DNA from: an uncultured Odoribacter sp.
GTDB lineage: Bacteria > Bacteroidota > Bacteroidia > Bacteroidales > Marinifilaceae
Assembly: GCA_910578985.1 (NCBI GenBank)
Contig: CAJTSF010000005.1
Coordinates: 62,001 to 126,000, forward strand
Direction: 5' to 3'
Length of the DNA stretch: 64,000 bases
In this document: positions 9,606-18,563 of the stretch, one piece after another
How positions within the stretch are numbered: the first letter of the stretch is position 1
Layout of the letters: every line of letters starts with the position of its first letter
Position numbers and translations under genes: made by a program
Notes under the pieces: generated by a model
The model's database searches: none
What the model was told of the DNA's origin: nothing
What the model saw: only the letters and a program-made list of their open reading frames with translations

Positions 9606-11354
9606 ATGTACAGAACACACACTTGCGGAGAACTGCGGCTCGAACATGTAGACACGGCTGTTTGCCTGAGCGGCTGGATACAGAAAATACGCAATTTGGG
9701 AGCGATGACGTTCATCGACCTCCGTGACAGATATGGAATCACCCAATTGGTGGTGGCAGAGACGGCACCGGAAGATATCCGGAAAGCGGCGGCGGAACTG
9801 GGACGCGAATTTGTCATCCAGGTGCACGGGAAAGTGGTGGAACGCGCCAGCAAAAACAACAAAATCCCGACGGGAGAGATTGAAATCATCATAGAGCGGC
9901 TGCAAGTGCTGAGCCGTTCGGAGGTGCCTCCGTTCACTATCGAGGACCACACCGACGGAGGCGACGAAATCCGCATGCGGTACCGTTATCTCGACCTGCG
10001 CCGGCAGGCGGTGCGGAAGAATCTGGAACTGCGCCACCGCATGGCTCACCTGGTACGCAACTACCTGGACTCTTTCCGATTCATGGAAGTGGAGACGCCG
10101 GTGCTCATCAAGAGCACGCCGGAGGGAGCGCGGGATTTCGTGGTGCCCTCACGCATGAACCAGGGACAGTTCTACGCCCTGCCGCAAAGCCCGCAGACGT
10201 TCAAACAGCTGCTGATGGTGGCGGGATTCGACCGGTATTACCAGATTGTGAAGTGCTTCCGCGATGAAGACCTGCGCGCCGACCGGCAGCCGGAATTCAC
10301 GCAAATCGACTGCGAAATGTCGTTCGTGGAACGGGAAGACGTGCTGGGCATCTTCGAAGGGCTGATCCGTCACCTGTTCAAGGAAATCCGGGGCATCGAG
10401 CTGCCGGAACTGCCGCGCATGTCATGGCAGGATGCCATGGAATATTACGGATGCGACAAACCGGACCTCCGTTTCGACATGAAATTCGTAAACCTGACCG
10501 CAGCGGCACAGACGAAAGAGTTCGCCGTGTTCAACTCGGCGGAATATATCGGCGCCATCTGCGTACCGGGATGCGCCTCCTACACCCGCAAGCAACTGGA
10601 CGAACTGACCGAGTTCGTCAAGCGCCCGCAAATCGGCGCGAAAGGGCTGGTGTACGTGCGATACAACGAGGACGGGACGCTAAAGTCCTCCGTGGACAAA
10701 TTCTATACGGAAGAAGACCTGAAGGCTTGGGCGGACACCTGCCAAGCCCGACCGGGCGACCTGCTGCTCATCCTGTGCGGGGCGAAGAAAACCACGCTGC
10801 CGCAGCTGTGCGAGTTGCGTCTGGAAATGGGCAACCGGCTCGGGCTGCGGGACAAGGATGTGTTCAAACCGCTGTGGGTGGTTGATTTCCCGTTGCTGGA
10901 ATGGGACGAGGAGACCCAACGCTTCTACGCCATGCACCACCCGTTCACCTCGCCGAACCCGGAGGATGTGGACAAAATGGAAAGCGACCCGGGTGCCGTG
11001 CGCGCCAATGCCTACGACATGGTCATCAACGGCGTCGAAGTGGGAGGCGGTTCCATCCGTATCCATGAAACCGGCTTGCAGCAACGGATGTTCGACTGCC
11101 TGGGATTCACGAAAGAGCAAGCGGAAGCGCAATTCGGCTTCCTGTTGAACGCCTTCAAATACGGAGCGCCCCCTCACGGCGGCATCGCTTTCGGTTTCGA
11201 CCGGTTGGTGTCCATGTTCGCCGGACTGGACAGCATCCGCGACACCATCGCTTTCCCGAAGAACAATTCGGGACGCGACGTCATGCTCGACTCCCCCTCG
11301 GAGATTTCCGACGAACAGATGAAAGAGCTGGCAATCCAAGTGACATCCCATTAA
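9606..11354 (+). CDS. aspS: Aspartate--tRNA ligase
   Basis: Class II synthetase charging tRNA-Asp (or tRNA-Asp/Asn in non-discriminating forms). The 582-residue protein shows an N-terminal OB-fold anticodon domain (CLSGWIQKIRNLG), the bacterial-specific GAD insert, motif 2 (CFRDEDLRADRQPEFTQID), and motif 3 (GGIAFGFDRLVSMFAG). The bacterial-type flipping-loop region and the RIHETGLQQRMFD motif are intact. It heads a long rightward cluster with short gaps that runs to the exonuclease/phosphatase gene ending at 16768. I cannot tell from sequence alone whether it discriminates Asp from Asn. Confidence 0.97.
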   Translation: MYRTHTCGELRLEHVDTAVCLSGWIQKIRNLGAMTFIDLRDRYGITQLVVAETAPEDIRKAAAELGREFVIQVHGKVVERASKNNKIPTGEIEIIIERLQVLSRSEVPPFTIEDHTDGGDEIRMRYRYLDLRRQAVRKNLELRHRMAHLVRNYLDSFRFMEVETPVLIKSTPEGARDFVVPSRMNQGQFYALPQSPQTFKQLLMVAGFDRYYQIVKCFRDEDLRADRQPEFTQIDCEMSFVEREDVLGIFEGLIRHLFKEIRGIELPELPRMSWQDAMEYYGCDKPDLRFDMKFVNLTAAAQTKEFAVFNSAEYIGAICVPGCASYTRKQLDELTEFVKRPQIGAKGLVYVRYNEDGTLKSSVDKFYTEEDLKAWADTCQARPGDLLLILCGAKKTTLPQLCELRLEMGNRLGLRDKDVFKPLWVVDFPLLEWDEETQRFYAMHHPFTSPNPEDVDKMESDPGAVRANAYDMVINGVEVGGGSIRIHETGLQQRMFDCLGFTKEQAEAQFGFLLNAFKYGAPPHGGIAFGFDRLVSMFAGLDSIRDTIAFPKNNSGRDVMLDSPSEISDEQMKELAIQVTSH

Positions 11355-11367
11355 ATCAAGACACAAC

Positions 11368-12489
11368 GTGTTTCAGGATGTAATCGGACATGAAGCCATC
11401 AAGCAACGGTTGATACGTTCCCTGCAAACGGGGCGCATCAGCCACGCCCAACTCTTTGCCGGCCCGACCGGCTACGGCTCGCTTGCCCTGGCGCTGGCAT
11501 TCGCGCAATACGTCTTCTGCACGGGCGACAAGCATGACGACGCCTGCGGGGAGTGCCCTTCATGCCGGAAAATGAAGAAATTCATCCATCCCGACCTTCA
11601 TTTCGTATTCCCGGTGGTGCGGAAAGCCAAAAGCCCGGTGAGCGACGAATACCTGAACGAATGGCGCCGCCTGCTGACGCAAGGCGCTTATTTCGGGCTG
11701 GAGGAGTGGTACGCCGAAATGGGCATCGACGACAACGCCCAGGCCTCCATCTATGCGGAGGAAAGCGGCAACATACTGCGGAAACTCAACCTGAAAGCCT
11801 TCGAATCGGATTACAAAATCATGCTCGTGTGGCTGCCGGAGAAAATGAACCCCGAATGTGCCAACAAACTCCTGAAAATCATTGAGGAACCGTATGAAAA
11901 AACGCTGTTCCTCATGGTATCCGAACAGCCGGAGCAACTGCTCGCCACCATCCGCTCCCGCCTGCAACGCGTGCATGTCCCCCCCCTGCCCCAAGAGGAA
12001 ATCCGGAGCCAACTGGTCCGGCAAAAAGGGATAACGGACGAGAAAGCCGCCGCCTATGCCCATGTGGCTGCGGGCAACTGGCACCGCGCGCTGCAATTGC
12101 TGGAGGAGAGCGAGGAGCAGGTGTACAACCAGGAGAAATTCATGAGCCTGATGCGCCTTTGCTGGGAGAGAAAAATGCTGCCTGTGAACGAATGGGTAAA
12201 CGAAGTCAGCGGTCTGGGCCGCGAACGGCAGAAAAGCCTGTTGCTCCACGCCCTACGCATGATTCGCGAAAATTTCGTCCGGAATTTCCATATCGAACGC
12301 CTGAATTACATGACGGAACGCGAGGAGAATTTCTCCCTGCGCTTCTCCCCTTACGTGCACGAAGGCAACGTGCTGCCGCTGACCGAGGAGTTCGAACGCG
12401 CCTACCAGGACGTCACCCGCAACGGAAACGGCAAAATCATCTTTACGGATTTGTGCATCAAAGTGATGCAAAACATCCGACCGACTTAA
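11368..12489 (+). CDS. holB: DNA polymerase III subunit delta' (HolB-like)
   Basis: Clamp-loader subunit. The 373-residue protein starts with FQDVIGHEAIKQRLIRSLQTG, typical of DnaX/HolB proteins, and has a four-cysteine zinc module (C, CGECPSC) before HPDLHFV. The P-loop position reads GPTGYGSLALA: the catalytic lysine is absent, as expected for a delta' subunit that does not hydrolyse ATP. The sensor-like region (NKLLKIIEEP) and SRLQRV arginine-finger-like segment are present. Translation begins at GTG 11368, because the family start (V/M-F-x-D-V-I-G) falls exactly here and no upstream ATG is available in frame after the aspS stop 13 bases earlier. Confidence 0.88.
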   Translation: MFQDVIGHEAIKQRLIRSLQTGRISHAQLFAGPTGYGSLALALAFAQYVFCTGDKHDDACGECPSCRKMKKFIHPDLHFVFPVVRKAKSPVSDEYLNEWRRLLTQGAYFGLEEWYAEMGIDDNAQASIYAEESGNILRKLNLKAFESDYKIMLVWLPEKMNPECANKLLKIIEEPYEKTLFLMVSEQPEQLLATIRSRLQRVHVPPLPQEEIRSQLVRQKGITDEKAAAYAHVAAGNWHRALQLLEESEEQVYNQEKFMSLMRLCWERKMLPVNEWVNEVSGLGRERQKSLLLHALRMIRENFVRNFHIERLNYMTEREENFSLRFSPYVHEGNVLPLTEEFERAYQDVTRNGNGKIIFTDLCIKVMQNIRPT

Positions 12490-12526
12490 AAACATGATAA
12501 ACATAAACCCATAATACCCAATCGCC

Positions 12527-13924
12527 ATGGAGGAGATGCAAGAAACAGAAAACAATATAGAGCAGGAGAATGTAGAACAGGAGAACCTGCCCCAGGAAAC
12601 CGTACAACCGGCACCCCAAGAGCCCGCCAAGGAGGAAGACGAACAGGAGGAACAACAGCAGCCTCACACGAAACACCCGCGACCGGTGGTCGCCACCATC
12701 GACCACCGTCTGCTGGCTGGCAAACTGAATGTGCATGACTGGCTCGGCGACCTGCCCAAAACCGACTCGGTGCCGGAGATTGTGGAGGTGCGGTTCAAAA
12801 ACACGCGGAAAGGATTTTACACCAACCCCTCGAAACTGCCTTTGCAGGAGGGGGACATCGTGGCGGTGGAAGCAGCCTTGGGGCATGACATCGGCGTGGT
12901 GTCGCTGGCAGGCGAACTGGTCAAAGAGCAGATGCGCCTGAAACGGGCGGACGCCGAGAAGGGCGGTTTGAAGAAAGTCTACCGCAAGGCGAAGCCCCAC
13001 GACATTGAAAAGTGGAAACAGGCCATCGCCCTGGAATACGAGACGATGATACGCTCCCGGAAGATTGCCGCCGACCTTCACCTGAACATGAAAATCGGCG
13101 ATGTGGAATACCAGGGCGACAAGACCAAAGCCATCTTCTATTATATCGCCGACGACCGGGTGGATTTCCGCACCTTGATTAAGGTGCTGGCGGAAACGTT
13201 CCACATCCGCATCGAAATGAAACAAATCGGTACGCGCCAGGAAGCCGGCAGAATCGGCGGCATCGGCCCGTGCGGCAGGAAACTGTGCTGCTCGACCTTC
13301 ATCACCAATTTCGTGTCGGTGTCCACCTCCGCCGCCCGCTACCAGGACATTTCCCTCAACCCGCAGAAACTTGCCGGGCAGTGCGGCAAACTGAAATGCT
13401 GCCTCAACTTCGAGATGGATGCCTACATGGATGCCCAACGCAGTTTCCCACCCACCAACATCACGCTGAACACGGGCGACGGGCTGCTGTACCATCAGAA
13501 ATCCGACATCTTCGGCGGCACGATGACCTACTCGCCGGACAAGGAAGGGAAAGGCATCTTCGTCCAGATACCCGTGCAGCGCGTGAAAGAAATCATCGCC
13601 ATGAACCGGAAAGGCGTCATCCCCCCGAAAGCCCTGGAAGGCATGCCCACCCAGGAGCCCATCAAATACACCGACGGCGTAGGGGAAGAGAGCCTGAACC
13701 GCTTCGATGACAAGAAAAAACGGAAAAACAACCGCAACCGGAACAACCGCAACCGGGGCAACAACAAAGGCAACGGCAACGGCGCCGCCCCCGAGAACAG
13801 ACGGCAGGAACCGGGACGTCCGCAACAGCCGCGGAACAACCAGCGCCCGCAGAAAGCGCAGAACCCGAACCAGCCGCCCAAACAGCCCAACAACCCGAAC
13901 CCAACCGCTAAAACCGAAGCATGA
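12527..13924 (+). CDS. ricT: RicT-like PSP1 domain protein with basic disordered tail
   Basis: The 465-residue protein contains a PSP1 domain (about residues 70-370) with the cysteine motifs GRIGGIGPCGRKLCC and AGQCGKLKCC. These match RicT (YaaT), which in Bacillus binds Fe-S clusters with RicA/RicF and influences RNase Y processing. About 45 N-terminal residues are glutamate/glutamine-rich. The last 75 or so residues are a low-complexity tail of Asn, Arg, Pro, Gln and Lys, likely disordered and positively charged. It follows the delta' gene in the aspS run and its stop overlaps the first rhomboid start as ATGA. Its role in Bacteroidota is not established. Confidence 0.85.
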   Translation: MEEMQETENNIEQENVEQENLPQETVQPAPQEPAKEEDEQEEQQQPHTKHPRPVVATIDHRLLAGKLNVHDWLGDLPKTDSVPEIVEVRFKNTRKGFYTNPSKLPLQEGDIVAVEAALGHDIGVVSLAGELVKEQMRLKRADAEKGGLKKVYRKAKPHDIEKWKQAIALEYETMIRSRKIAADLHLNMKIGDVEYQGDKTKAIFYYIADDRVDFRTLIKVLAETFHIRIEMKQIGTRQEAGRIGGIGPCGRKLCCSTFITNFVSVSTSAARYQDISLNPQKLAGQCGKLKCCLNFEMDAYMDAQRSFPPTNITLNTGDGLLYHQKSDIFGGTMTYSPDKEGKGIFVQIPVQRVKEIIAMNRKGVIPPKALEGMPTQEPIKYTDGVGEESLNRFDDKKKRKNNRNRNNRNRGNNKGNGNGAAPENRRQEPGRPQQPRNNQRPQKAQNPNQPPKQPNNPNPTAKTEA

Positions 13925-14766
13925 TGCAGAATTACCGTCCCTTTTCAGGCCTGACGCCTGCCGTGAAAGTGCTGCTGATCATCAACGTCGCCATGTGGCT
14001 CGCCGCCATCGCGGCGCAGAAGATGTTCCACATCGACCTGGACCACCTGCTGGGGCTGCACCTGCCGCAATCCTCCTATTGGGGGATATGGCAGTATGTC
14101 ACCCACATGTTCATGCACGCCTCGGTATCGCCATACGGCCACATCGAATTCACCCACATCTTCTTCAACATGTTCGCCCTCTTCATGTTCGGGCGCATCC
14201 TGGAAACCGTGTGGGGCTCGAAGCGGTTCCTGATATTCTACTTCGTGTGCGGCATCGGCGCAGGCGTATTGAACAGCCTCGTGGGATGGTTCGAAACGAA
14301 AGAAATGTATGAGCAGTACGCCCGGTTCATGGCATCCCCCAACCCGACCCTCCTCTCCGACTTCGCCCTGGCGCAACTGGGCTCTCCCGCCGGATGGGTA
14401 TGGGAAACCATCGACGCCTGGATCAACAACCCGACTTCGGAAGAATACATCGCGGCGGGACGGCAGATTTTCCAGCGCATCATCGATTTGAAAGTCAATG
14501 TCCCCATGATCGGAGCCTCGGGAGCCATTTTCGGCATCCTGCTGGCGTTCGGCATGCTGTTCCCCAACACGGAACTGTTCCTCATGTTCATTCCGATTCC
14601 CATCAAGGCAAAATATGCCGTCATCGGCTACGGACTTCTGGAACTGTTCCTCGGCATGCGCAACGCCGCCGGCGACAACGTCGCCCACTTCGCCCACCTG
14701 GGAGGGATGCTGTTCGGCTTCCTGCTCATCAAATGGTGGAACAGACGCAGCAAACGGTTTTATTGA
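13921..14766 (+). CDS. Rhomboid family intramembrane serine protease (first of two)
   Basis: Rhomboids cleave membrane proteins within the bilayer. This 281-residue, six-helix protein has the catalytic GASG motif (Ser200), the partner histidine in NVAHFAHLGG (His259), an HxxxN-like loop (FTHIFFNMFALFMFGR) and the L1-loop region. A roughly 70-residue loop (residues 121-190) separates two helices, longer than in E. coli GlpG. The start overlaps the ricT stop (ATGATG), and either of the two adjacent ATGs may be used. A second rhomboid follows after eight bases. Substrates are unknown. Confidence 0.9.
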   Translation: MMQNYRPFSGLTPAVKVLLIINVAMWLAAIAAQKMFHIDLDHLLGLHLPQSSYWGIWQYVTHMFMHASVSPYGHIEFTHIFFNMFALFMFGRILETVWGSKRFLIFYFVCGIGAGVLNSLVGWFETKEMYEQYARFMASPNPTLLSDFALAQLGSPAGWVWETIDAWINNPTSEEYIAAGRQIFQRIIDLKVNVPMIGASGAIFGILLAFGMLFPNTELFLMFIPIPIKAKYAVIGYGLLELFLGMRNAAGDNVAHFAHLGGMLFGFLLIKWWNRRSKRFY

Positions 14767-14774
14767 AAAACATC

Positions 14775-15686
14775 ATGTACTACAACACCAACGGTCCCCA
14801 ACCCTCGTTCTCCGGCAACTTCGGCAACGGATTCCTCTCCTCTTTCAAAAGCGGTTCGGCATTGACACGTCTGATTTACATCAACTGCGGACTGTTTTTT
14901 GCCATCACGCTGGTCTCCATCCTTTTTCTTTTGGGCGGAGCGAAAGGAATGTACTACGACCTCCTGCTGGAATGGCTGGGCGTCCCCGCCGAACCGCAAT
15001 ACCTGCTTTACCGCCCGTGGACGCTGCTCACCTACATGTTCACCCATTTCAGCTTCCTCCACCTGCTGTTCAACATGCTATGGCTCTACTGGTTCGGCAA
15101 CTTCTTCCTGACGGTCTTCTCCGAACGGCAACTGACGGCGGTATATCTCCTGGGAGGCATCGCGGGGGCAGTGCTGTTCATCCTCTGCTATAACCTTCTC
15201 CCCCACTTCGACCAATTGAGCCGGCTCTCCTCCTGGGCGATCGGCGCCTCCGCCTCGGTGATGGCGATTGTATTCGCCGTCTGCATCTACCTGCCCCAAC
15301 ACCAGGTATACATTTTCCTGCTCGGACCGGTCAAACTGATATACCTCGCGCTGTTCACCGCCTTCATCGACTTTCTGAGCATCGGCTCCGTCAATGCCGG
15401 CGGACACATCGCCCACCTCGGCGGCGCCCTCCTGGGCTGCCTGTTCGCCTGGGGCATGCGAAGCAACCGCGACTGCGTTTCCTGGATCATCGGACCTGCC
15501 GAACGGCTGAAACGAAACCGTCCCGCTTCCCGCGGGAACATGCGCGTCAAATACCGCCAGCCTGCCGGCAACGCACGCCAGGAAAAACACGAGCATATCA
15601 ACGACATTTTAGACAAGATTTCCCGTTCCGGCTACGAAAGCCTTACACGGGAAGAAAAAGAAGCGCTATTCAAATCCGGACGCTAA
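14775..15686 (+). CDS. Rhomboid family intramembrane serine protease (second of two)
   Basis: This 303-residue protein is a second, divergent rhomboid. Catalytic serine is Ser159 in GASAS and the histidine is His214 in GGHIAHLGG; the FLHLLFNMLWLYWFGNFF helix supplies the HxxxN-type oxyanion residues. After the membrane core there is a cytoplasmic tail of about 75 residues ending in a short helical motif (ILDKISRSGYESLTREEKEALF) that is common in Bacteroidota rhomboids. I chose ATG 14775 (MYYNTNGPQPSFSG) because the frame extends upstream only by overlapping the previous gene. It is 11 bases before the next gene, so the pair and the following gene are co-transcribed. Confidence 0.88.
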   Translation: MYYNTNGPQPSFSGNFGNGFLSSFKSGSALTRLIYINCGLFFAITLVSILFLLGGAKGMYYDLLLEWLGVPAEPQYLLYRPWTLLTYMFTHFSFLHLLFNMLWLYWFGNFFLTVFSERQLTAVYLLGGIAGAVLFILCYNLLPHFDQLSRLSSWAIGASASVMAIVFAVCIYLPQHQVYIFLLGPVKLIYLALFTAFIDFLSIGSVNAGGHIAHLGGALLGCLFAWGMRSNRDCVSWIIGPAERLKRNRPASRGNMRVKYRQPAGNARQEKHEHINDILDKISRSGYESLTREEKEALFKSGR

Positions 15687-15697
15687 CAAACGCCATC

Positions 15698-16768
15698 ATG
15701 TGGAAACTATTGGATAAAATCATATTCCTCTTCAACCTTCCCATCATGGCAGGGCTGGCAGGCGCTTACTGCGCCTCATTCATCGACCCGGAAGTCCTGG
15801 CGCTGCCCTCGCTGCTGGGGCTGGCATACCCGTACCTCCTCATCGCCAACCTGTGCCTGCTGCCCTACTGGATATTCCGCTGGAAACGGACGGCATGGGC
15901 GGTCCTCACCGTCACCCTCCTCGGGATACCCGCCTTCACGACCTACTACGGGACCGCCCGCGTGCAAGACCGCGAGCCCAAAGCCGACTTGTCCGTCCTC
16001 TCCTACAACGTCCGCTATTTCGACGCCTACGGCTGGTCCAACGACAAAAACACCTCCTCCAAACTGTTCGGCTACCTCAACGCCTACCGCGGCGACCTCA
16101 TCTGCCTGCAAGAATTCAACCTCAAACCCGGAAGCCCCGAAGAGCAGACCGTCGTCAAACGGCTGCACACCTACCCCTACCATTACATCCACGGGACGAC
16201 GGCAATCTTCTCCCGTCGGAAAATCCTGCGCCACGATTACCTCACCTTCCCCGCAACCCACCGCGCCGCCGGTATCTACTGCGACCTCAAAACCGCCAAA
16301 GACACCGTCCGCCTCTACTCCGTCCACCTGGAATCCTTCCGCCTCGGAGAAAAAGAACGCGCGTTCATGAAAGAAATCGGGCAAGGCATCAACGGCAACC
16401 AACTCTCGGACGGCACCCGCCACCTCATCGCCCGCCTCACGGGGGCCAACAAACGGCGCGCCCGCCAGGCGGCACAAATCCACAGCCACATCGCCCACTC
16501 CCCCCATCCCGTCGTCCTCTGCGGCGACTTCAACGACACACCCCTCTCCTACACCTACCGCGAAATCAAAAACGGACTGAAAGACGCCTTCATCGAATGC
16601 GGGCGGGGCATCGGCAACACCTACATCGGCGAACTCCCCTCCTTCCGCATCGACTACATCCTCCACTCGCCCCGCCTGAAAGCCGTATCCTACCTCCGCG
16701 ACACCGTCACCTTTTCCGACCACTATCCTATCCGCGCCCGATTATGCCATATTTCAGATTCCCACTAA
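15698..16768 (+). CDS. Membrane-anchored endonuclease/exonuclease/phosphatase family protein
   Basis: The 356-residue protein has about three N-terminal hydrophobic segments (residues 8-80) followed by an EEP hydrolase domain. Motifs in order are LSYNVRYF (catalytic Asn), ICLQEFN (metal-binding Glu), VVLCGDFNDTP (Asp/Asn), FRIDYILHS and FSDHYPI (Asp-His). All catalytic residues are present. The family includes nucleases, sphingomyelinases and inositol phosphatases, so the substrate cannot be assigned. The domain probably faces the periplasm. It closes the tight run that starts at aspS. Confidence 0.88.
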   Translation: MWKLLDKIIFLFNLPIMAGLAGAYCASFIDPEVLALPSLLGLAYPYLLIANLCLLPYWIFRWKRTAWAVLTVTLLGIPAFTTYYGTARVQDREPKADLSVLSYNVRYFDAYGWSNDKNTSSKLFGYLNAYRGDLICLQEFNLKPGSPEEQTVVKRLHTYPYHYIHGTTAIFSRRKILRHDYLTFPATHRAAGIYCDLKTAKDTVRLYSVHLESFRLGEKERAFMKEIGQGINGNQLSDGTRHLIARLTGANKRRARQAAQIHSHIAHSPHPVVLCGDFNDTPLSYTYREIKNGLKDAFIECGRGIGNTYIGELPSFRIDYILHSPRLKAVSYLRDTVTFSDHYPIRARLCHISDSH

Positions 16769-17147
16769 ATAGCGTATTTTTGCGATACCTTTACTCACGA
16801 GTGTTGTTCCGTAAATGAAAATAATTTTCTAATTTTGTCATGCCGAACGCAGCCATGCGGGAAGCGGACATATTGAAAGTGTTTTCGCACGTCCTTGTCA
16901 GAAAATATGGAAGTTTTCAACAACAACAGGACTGAACGGACAACACTCATTTCTTGTTTAGATAAACAGGACATGTACCTGCCGGTACATGCCGGGGTAT
17001 ATCTATATGAGTGTGGGGTATTGCATCGTTTGTCGTTGTTACAGGTCCTTCCATAACCTTCTGGCAGACAAACGGAAATCAGCTCCACACTTTCTTTTTT
17101 GCATCCTGTCGGGAAGGGGCGCCGACAGCAAACGATAACAACCTATA
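16769..17147. other. 379-base gap with a promoter-like box and a short palindrome
   Basis: No gene of convincing length is seen. TAATTTTG at 16830-16837 matches the -7 consensus on the plus strand, with GTTG 23 bases before it. A perfect inverted repeat CATGTACC-TGCC-GGTACATG lies at 16972-16991. A 31-codon frame begins at 16840, right against the -7 box, but shows no recognisable features. The gap could be a long leader for the leucine-rich-repeat gene at 17148 or the remains of a lost gene. Confidence 0.4.
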
Positions 17148-17912
17148 ATGAATGCTCGTATGAAAGAAACGTTATTTTACGGCCTGATTGCCCTTGCCAT
17201 GTGCTTCCGCTCCATGTTCACCACCCCCGACACCCACGAACCGGACCAATACGTCCACTTCCCCGACGAACGCCTCAGGAACTACCTCGTCAAAAACTTC
17301 GACCTCGACGGCGACGGCAGGATATCCCGCGAAGAAGCCGCGCAAATCCAAGCCATCGACTGCTCCAACATGCAAATCACCTCCCTCGAAGGCATCGAAC
17401 ACTGCACCGCACTGACCTCCCTCAACTGCCGCATGAACCGGCTCACCACCCTCGACGTCAGCAAAAACACCCTCCTCACCGACCTCTCCTGCTACTCCAA
17501 CCCCCTCGAACTCCTCAACCTGGGGGACGTAAAACCCAAACGCTTCTACTACGCCATCGCCTCCCACCGCTACTACCCCTACCTCTACAACAGCCTCGGC
17601 GAATCCGCCCGCCTGAAAGTCATCAGCAGCCGCATCACCGAACTCGAGGTGTCCGACAACCAGCTCAAATTTCTCGACGTCAGCGAATGCCCGGCACTCA
17701 TCAAACTCAACTGCCGCAAAAACCAGCTCGCCGTCCTGGACGTCAGCCGCACCAACCTCTGCAACAGCTGCCTCCTCTACCCCCTCGACTGCTCCCGCAT
17801 GCCCACCCTCCAAACCGTCTACCTCCGGGCGGAATGGCAAATCAACGGCATCAACCGCCACCGCACCGACGTCTGCATCCCCCCGCACACAGCCGTCTCC
17901 TACAAGCCCTGA
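17148..17912 (+). CDS. EF-hand plus leucine-rich-repeat exported protein
   Basis: This 254-residue protein has a short hydrophobic N-terminus (residues 9-22, signal or anchor), then one EF-hand-like calcium loop DLDGDGRISREEA (about 52-64), and then leucine-rich repeats of the Bacteroidota type (TSLNCRMNRLTTLDVSKNTLL and so on) interrupted by a 45-residue spacer. Conserved LxxLDVS units occur in at least four places. The combination suggests a cell-envelope binding protein stabilised by calcium; no ligand is known. The ATG at 17148 or the one at 17160 may be used. It shares its repeat type with the AT-rich lipoprotein gene at 21306, but has the GC-rich codon use of its surroundings. Confidence 0.72.
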   Translation: MNARMKETLFYGLIALAMCFRSMFTTPDTHEPDQYVHFPDERLRNYLVKNFDLDGDGRISREEAAQIQAIDCSNMQITSLEGIEHCTALTSLNCRMNRLTTLDVSKNTLLTDLSCYSNPLELLNLGDVKPKRFYYAIASHRYYPYLYNSLGESARLKVISSRITELEVSDNQLKFLDVSECPALIKLNCRKNQLAVLDVSRTNLCNSCLLYPLDCSRMPTLQTVYLRAEWQINGINRHRTDVCIPPHTAVSYKP

Positions 17913-17967
17913 GCCGCCGCCTGCAAAATTGCACCCCCGGAAGCCGTCGATTTCCCGACAAATCCCC

Positions 17968-17975
17968 TATCTTTA
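17968..17975 (+). promoter_or_regulatory. Possible -7 box of rnhA
   Basis: TATCTTTA lies 18 bases before the rnhA start codon and fits TAnnTTTG except for the last base. No clear -33 element is visible. Confidence 0.35.
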
Positions 17976-17993
17976 CACCCGCAAAAAAAGACC

Positions 17994-18476
17994 ATGGCAG
18001 CCATCACGATATACACCGACGGAGCGGCAAGCGGGAACCCCGGACCGGGAGGTCTGGGCGTCCTCCTCATCGCAGGCCCCCACCGCAAGGAACTCTCTTT
18101 CGGGTTCCGGAAAACCACCAACAACCGCATGGAACTCCTCGCCGTCATCCTCGGGCTGGAAGCCCTGCGCCACCCCGACATGGAGGTCACCGTCTACTCC
18201 GACTCCCGCTATGTCGTGGACGCCGTCGAAAAAGGATGGGTCTTCGGCTGGGAAAAGAAAGCATTCAAAGACAAAAAAAACCCCGACCTGTGGAAACGCT
18301 TCCTCCTCGTCTACCGCCGGCACCGCGTGCGCTTCGTCTGGGTCAAGGGACATGCCGACAACCCCGGCAACGAACGCTGCGACCAACTGGCAGTGCAGGC
18401 ATACAAACAGCCCGACCTGCTCATCGACCGATACTACGAATCCACCCGGGACACCCCCGCCGGATTTTTCGGTTAA
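17994..18476 (+). CDS. rnhA: Ribonuclease HI
   Basis: RNase HI cuts the RNA strand of RNA-DNA hybrids. The 160-residue protein carries the complete catalytic set: Asp9 (YTDGAASGNPG), Glu47 (NNRMELLA), Asp70 (YSDSRYV) and Asp130, with His120 in the KGHADNPGNERCD loop. The length and the absence of an N-terminal hybrid-binding domain match the single-domain bacterial enzyme. It is the last gene in the rightward run and lies 81 bases after the leucine-rich-repeat gene. Confidence 0.96.
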   Translation: MAAITIYTDGAASGNPGPGGLGVLLIAGPHRKELSFGFRKTTNNRMELLAVILGLEALRHPDMEVTVYSDSRYVVDAVEKGWVFGWEKKAFKDKKNPDLWKRFLLVYRRHRVRFVWVKGHADNPGNERCDQLAVQAYKQPDLLIDRYYESTRDTPAGFFG

Positions 18477-18524
18477 ACAAACAAAATTTACCCCCGTTTT
18501 ATTCCACACAAGCGTTTTAATATC

Positions 18525-18532
18525 TACATTTG
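18525..18532 (+). promoter_or_regulatory. -7 box of the threonine dehydrogenase gene
   Basis: TACATTTG is a perfect TAnnTTTG match 31 bases before the start codon. Upstream is AT-rich (TTTT at 18497-18500), but no well-spaced TTTG is seen. Confidence 0.5.
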
Positions 18533-18563
18533 CAGCGTTTAAATACTAAATTAAAACTCTGCA

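Noticed and set aside
12458..13825. A 455-codon minus-strand frame opposite ricT
   Set aside because: Val/Gly/Phe-rich shadow without domain, while the plus-strand protein has the conserved cysteine motifs.
16840..16935. A 31-codon frame after a TAATTTTG box
   Set aside because: The ATG is only two bases after the -7 box, the peptide shows no signal or domain, and nothing else supports translation.
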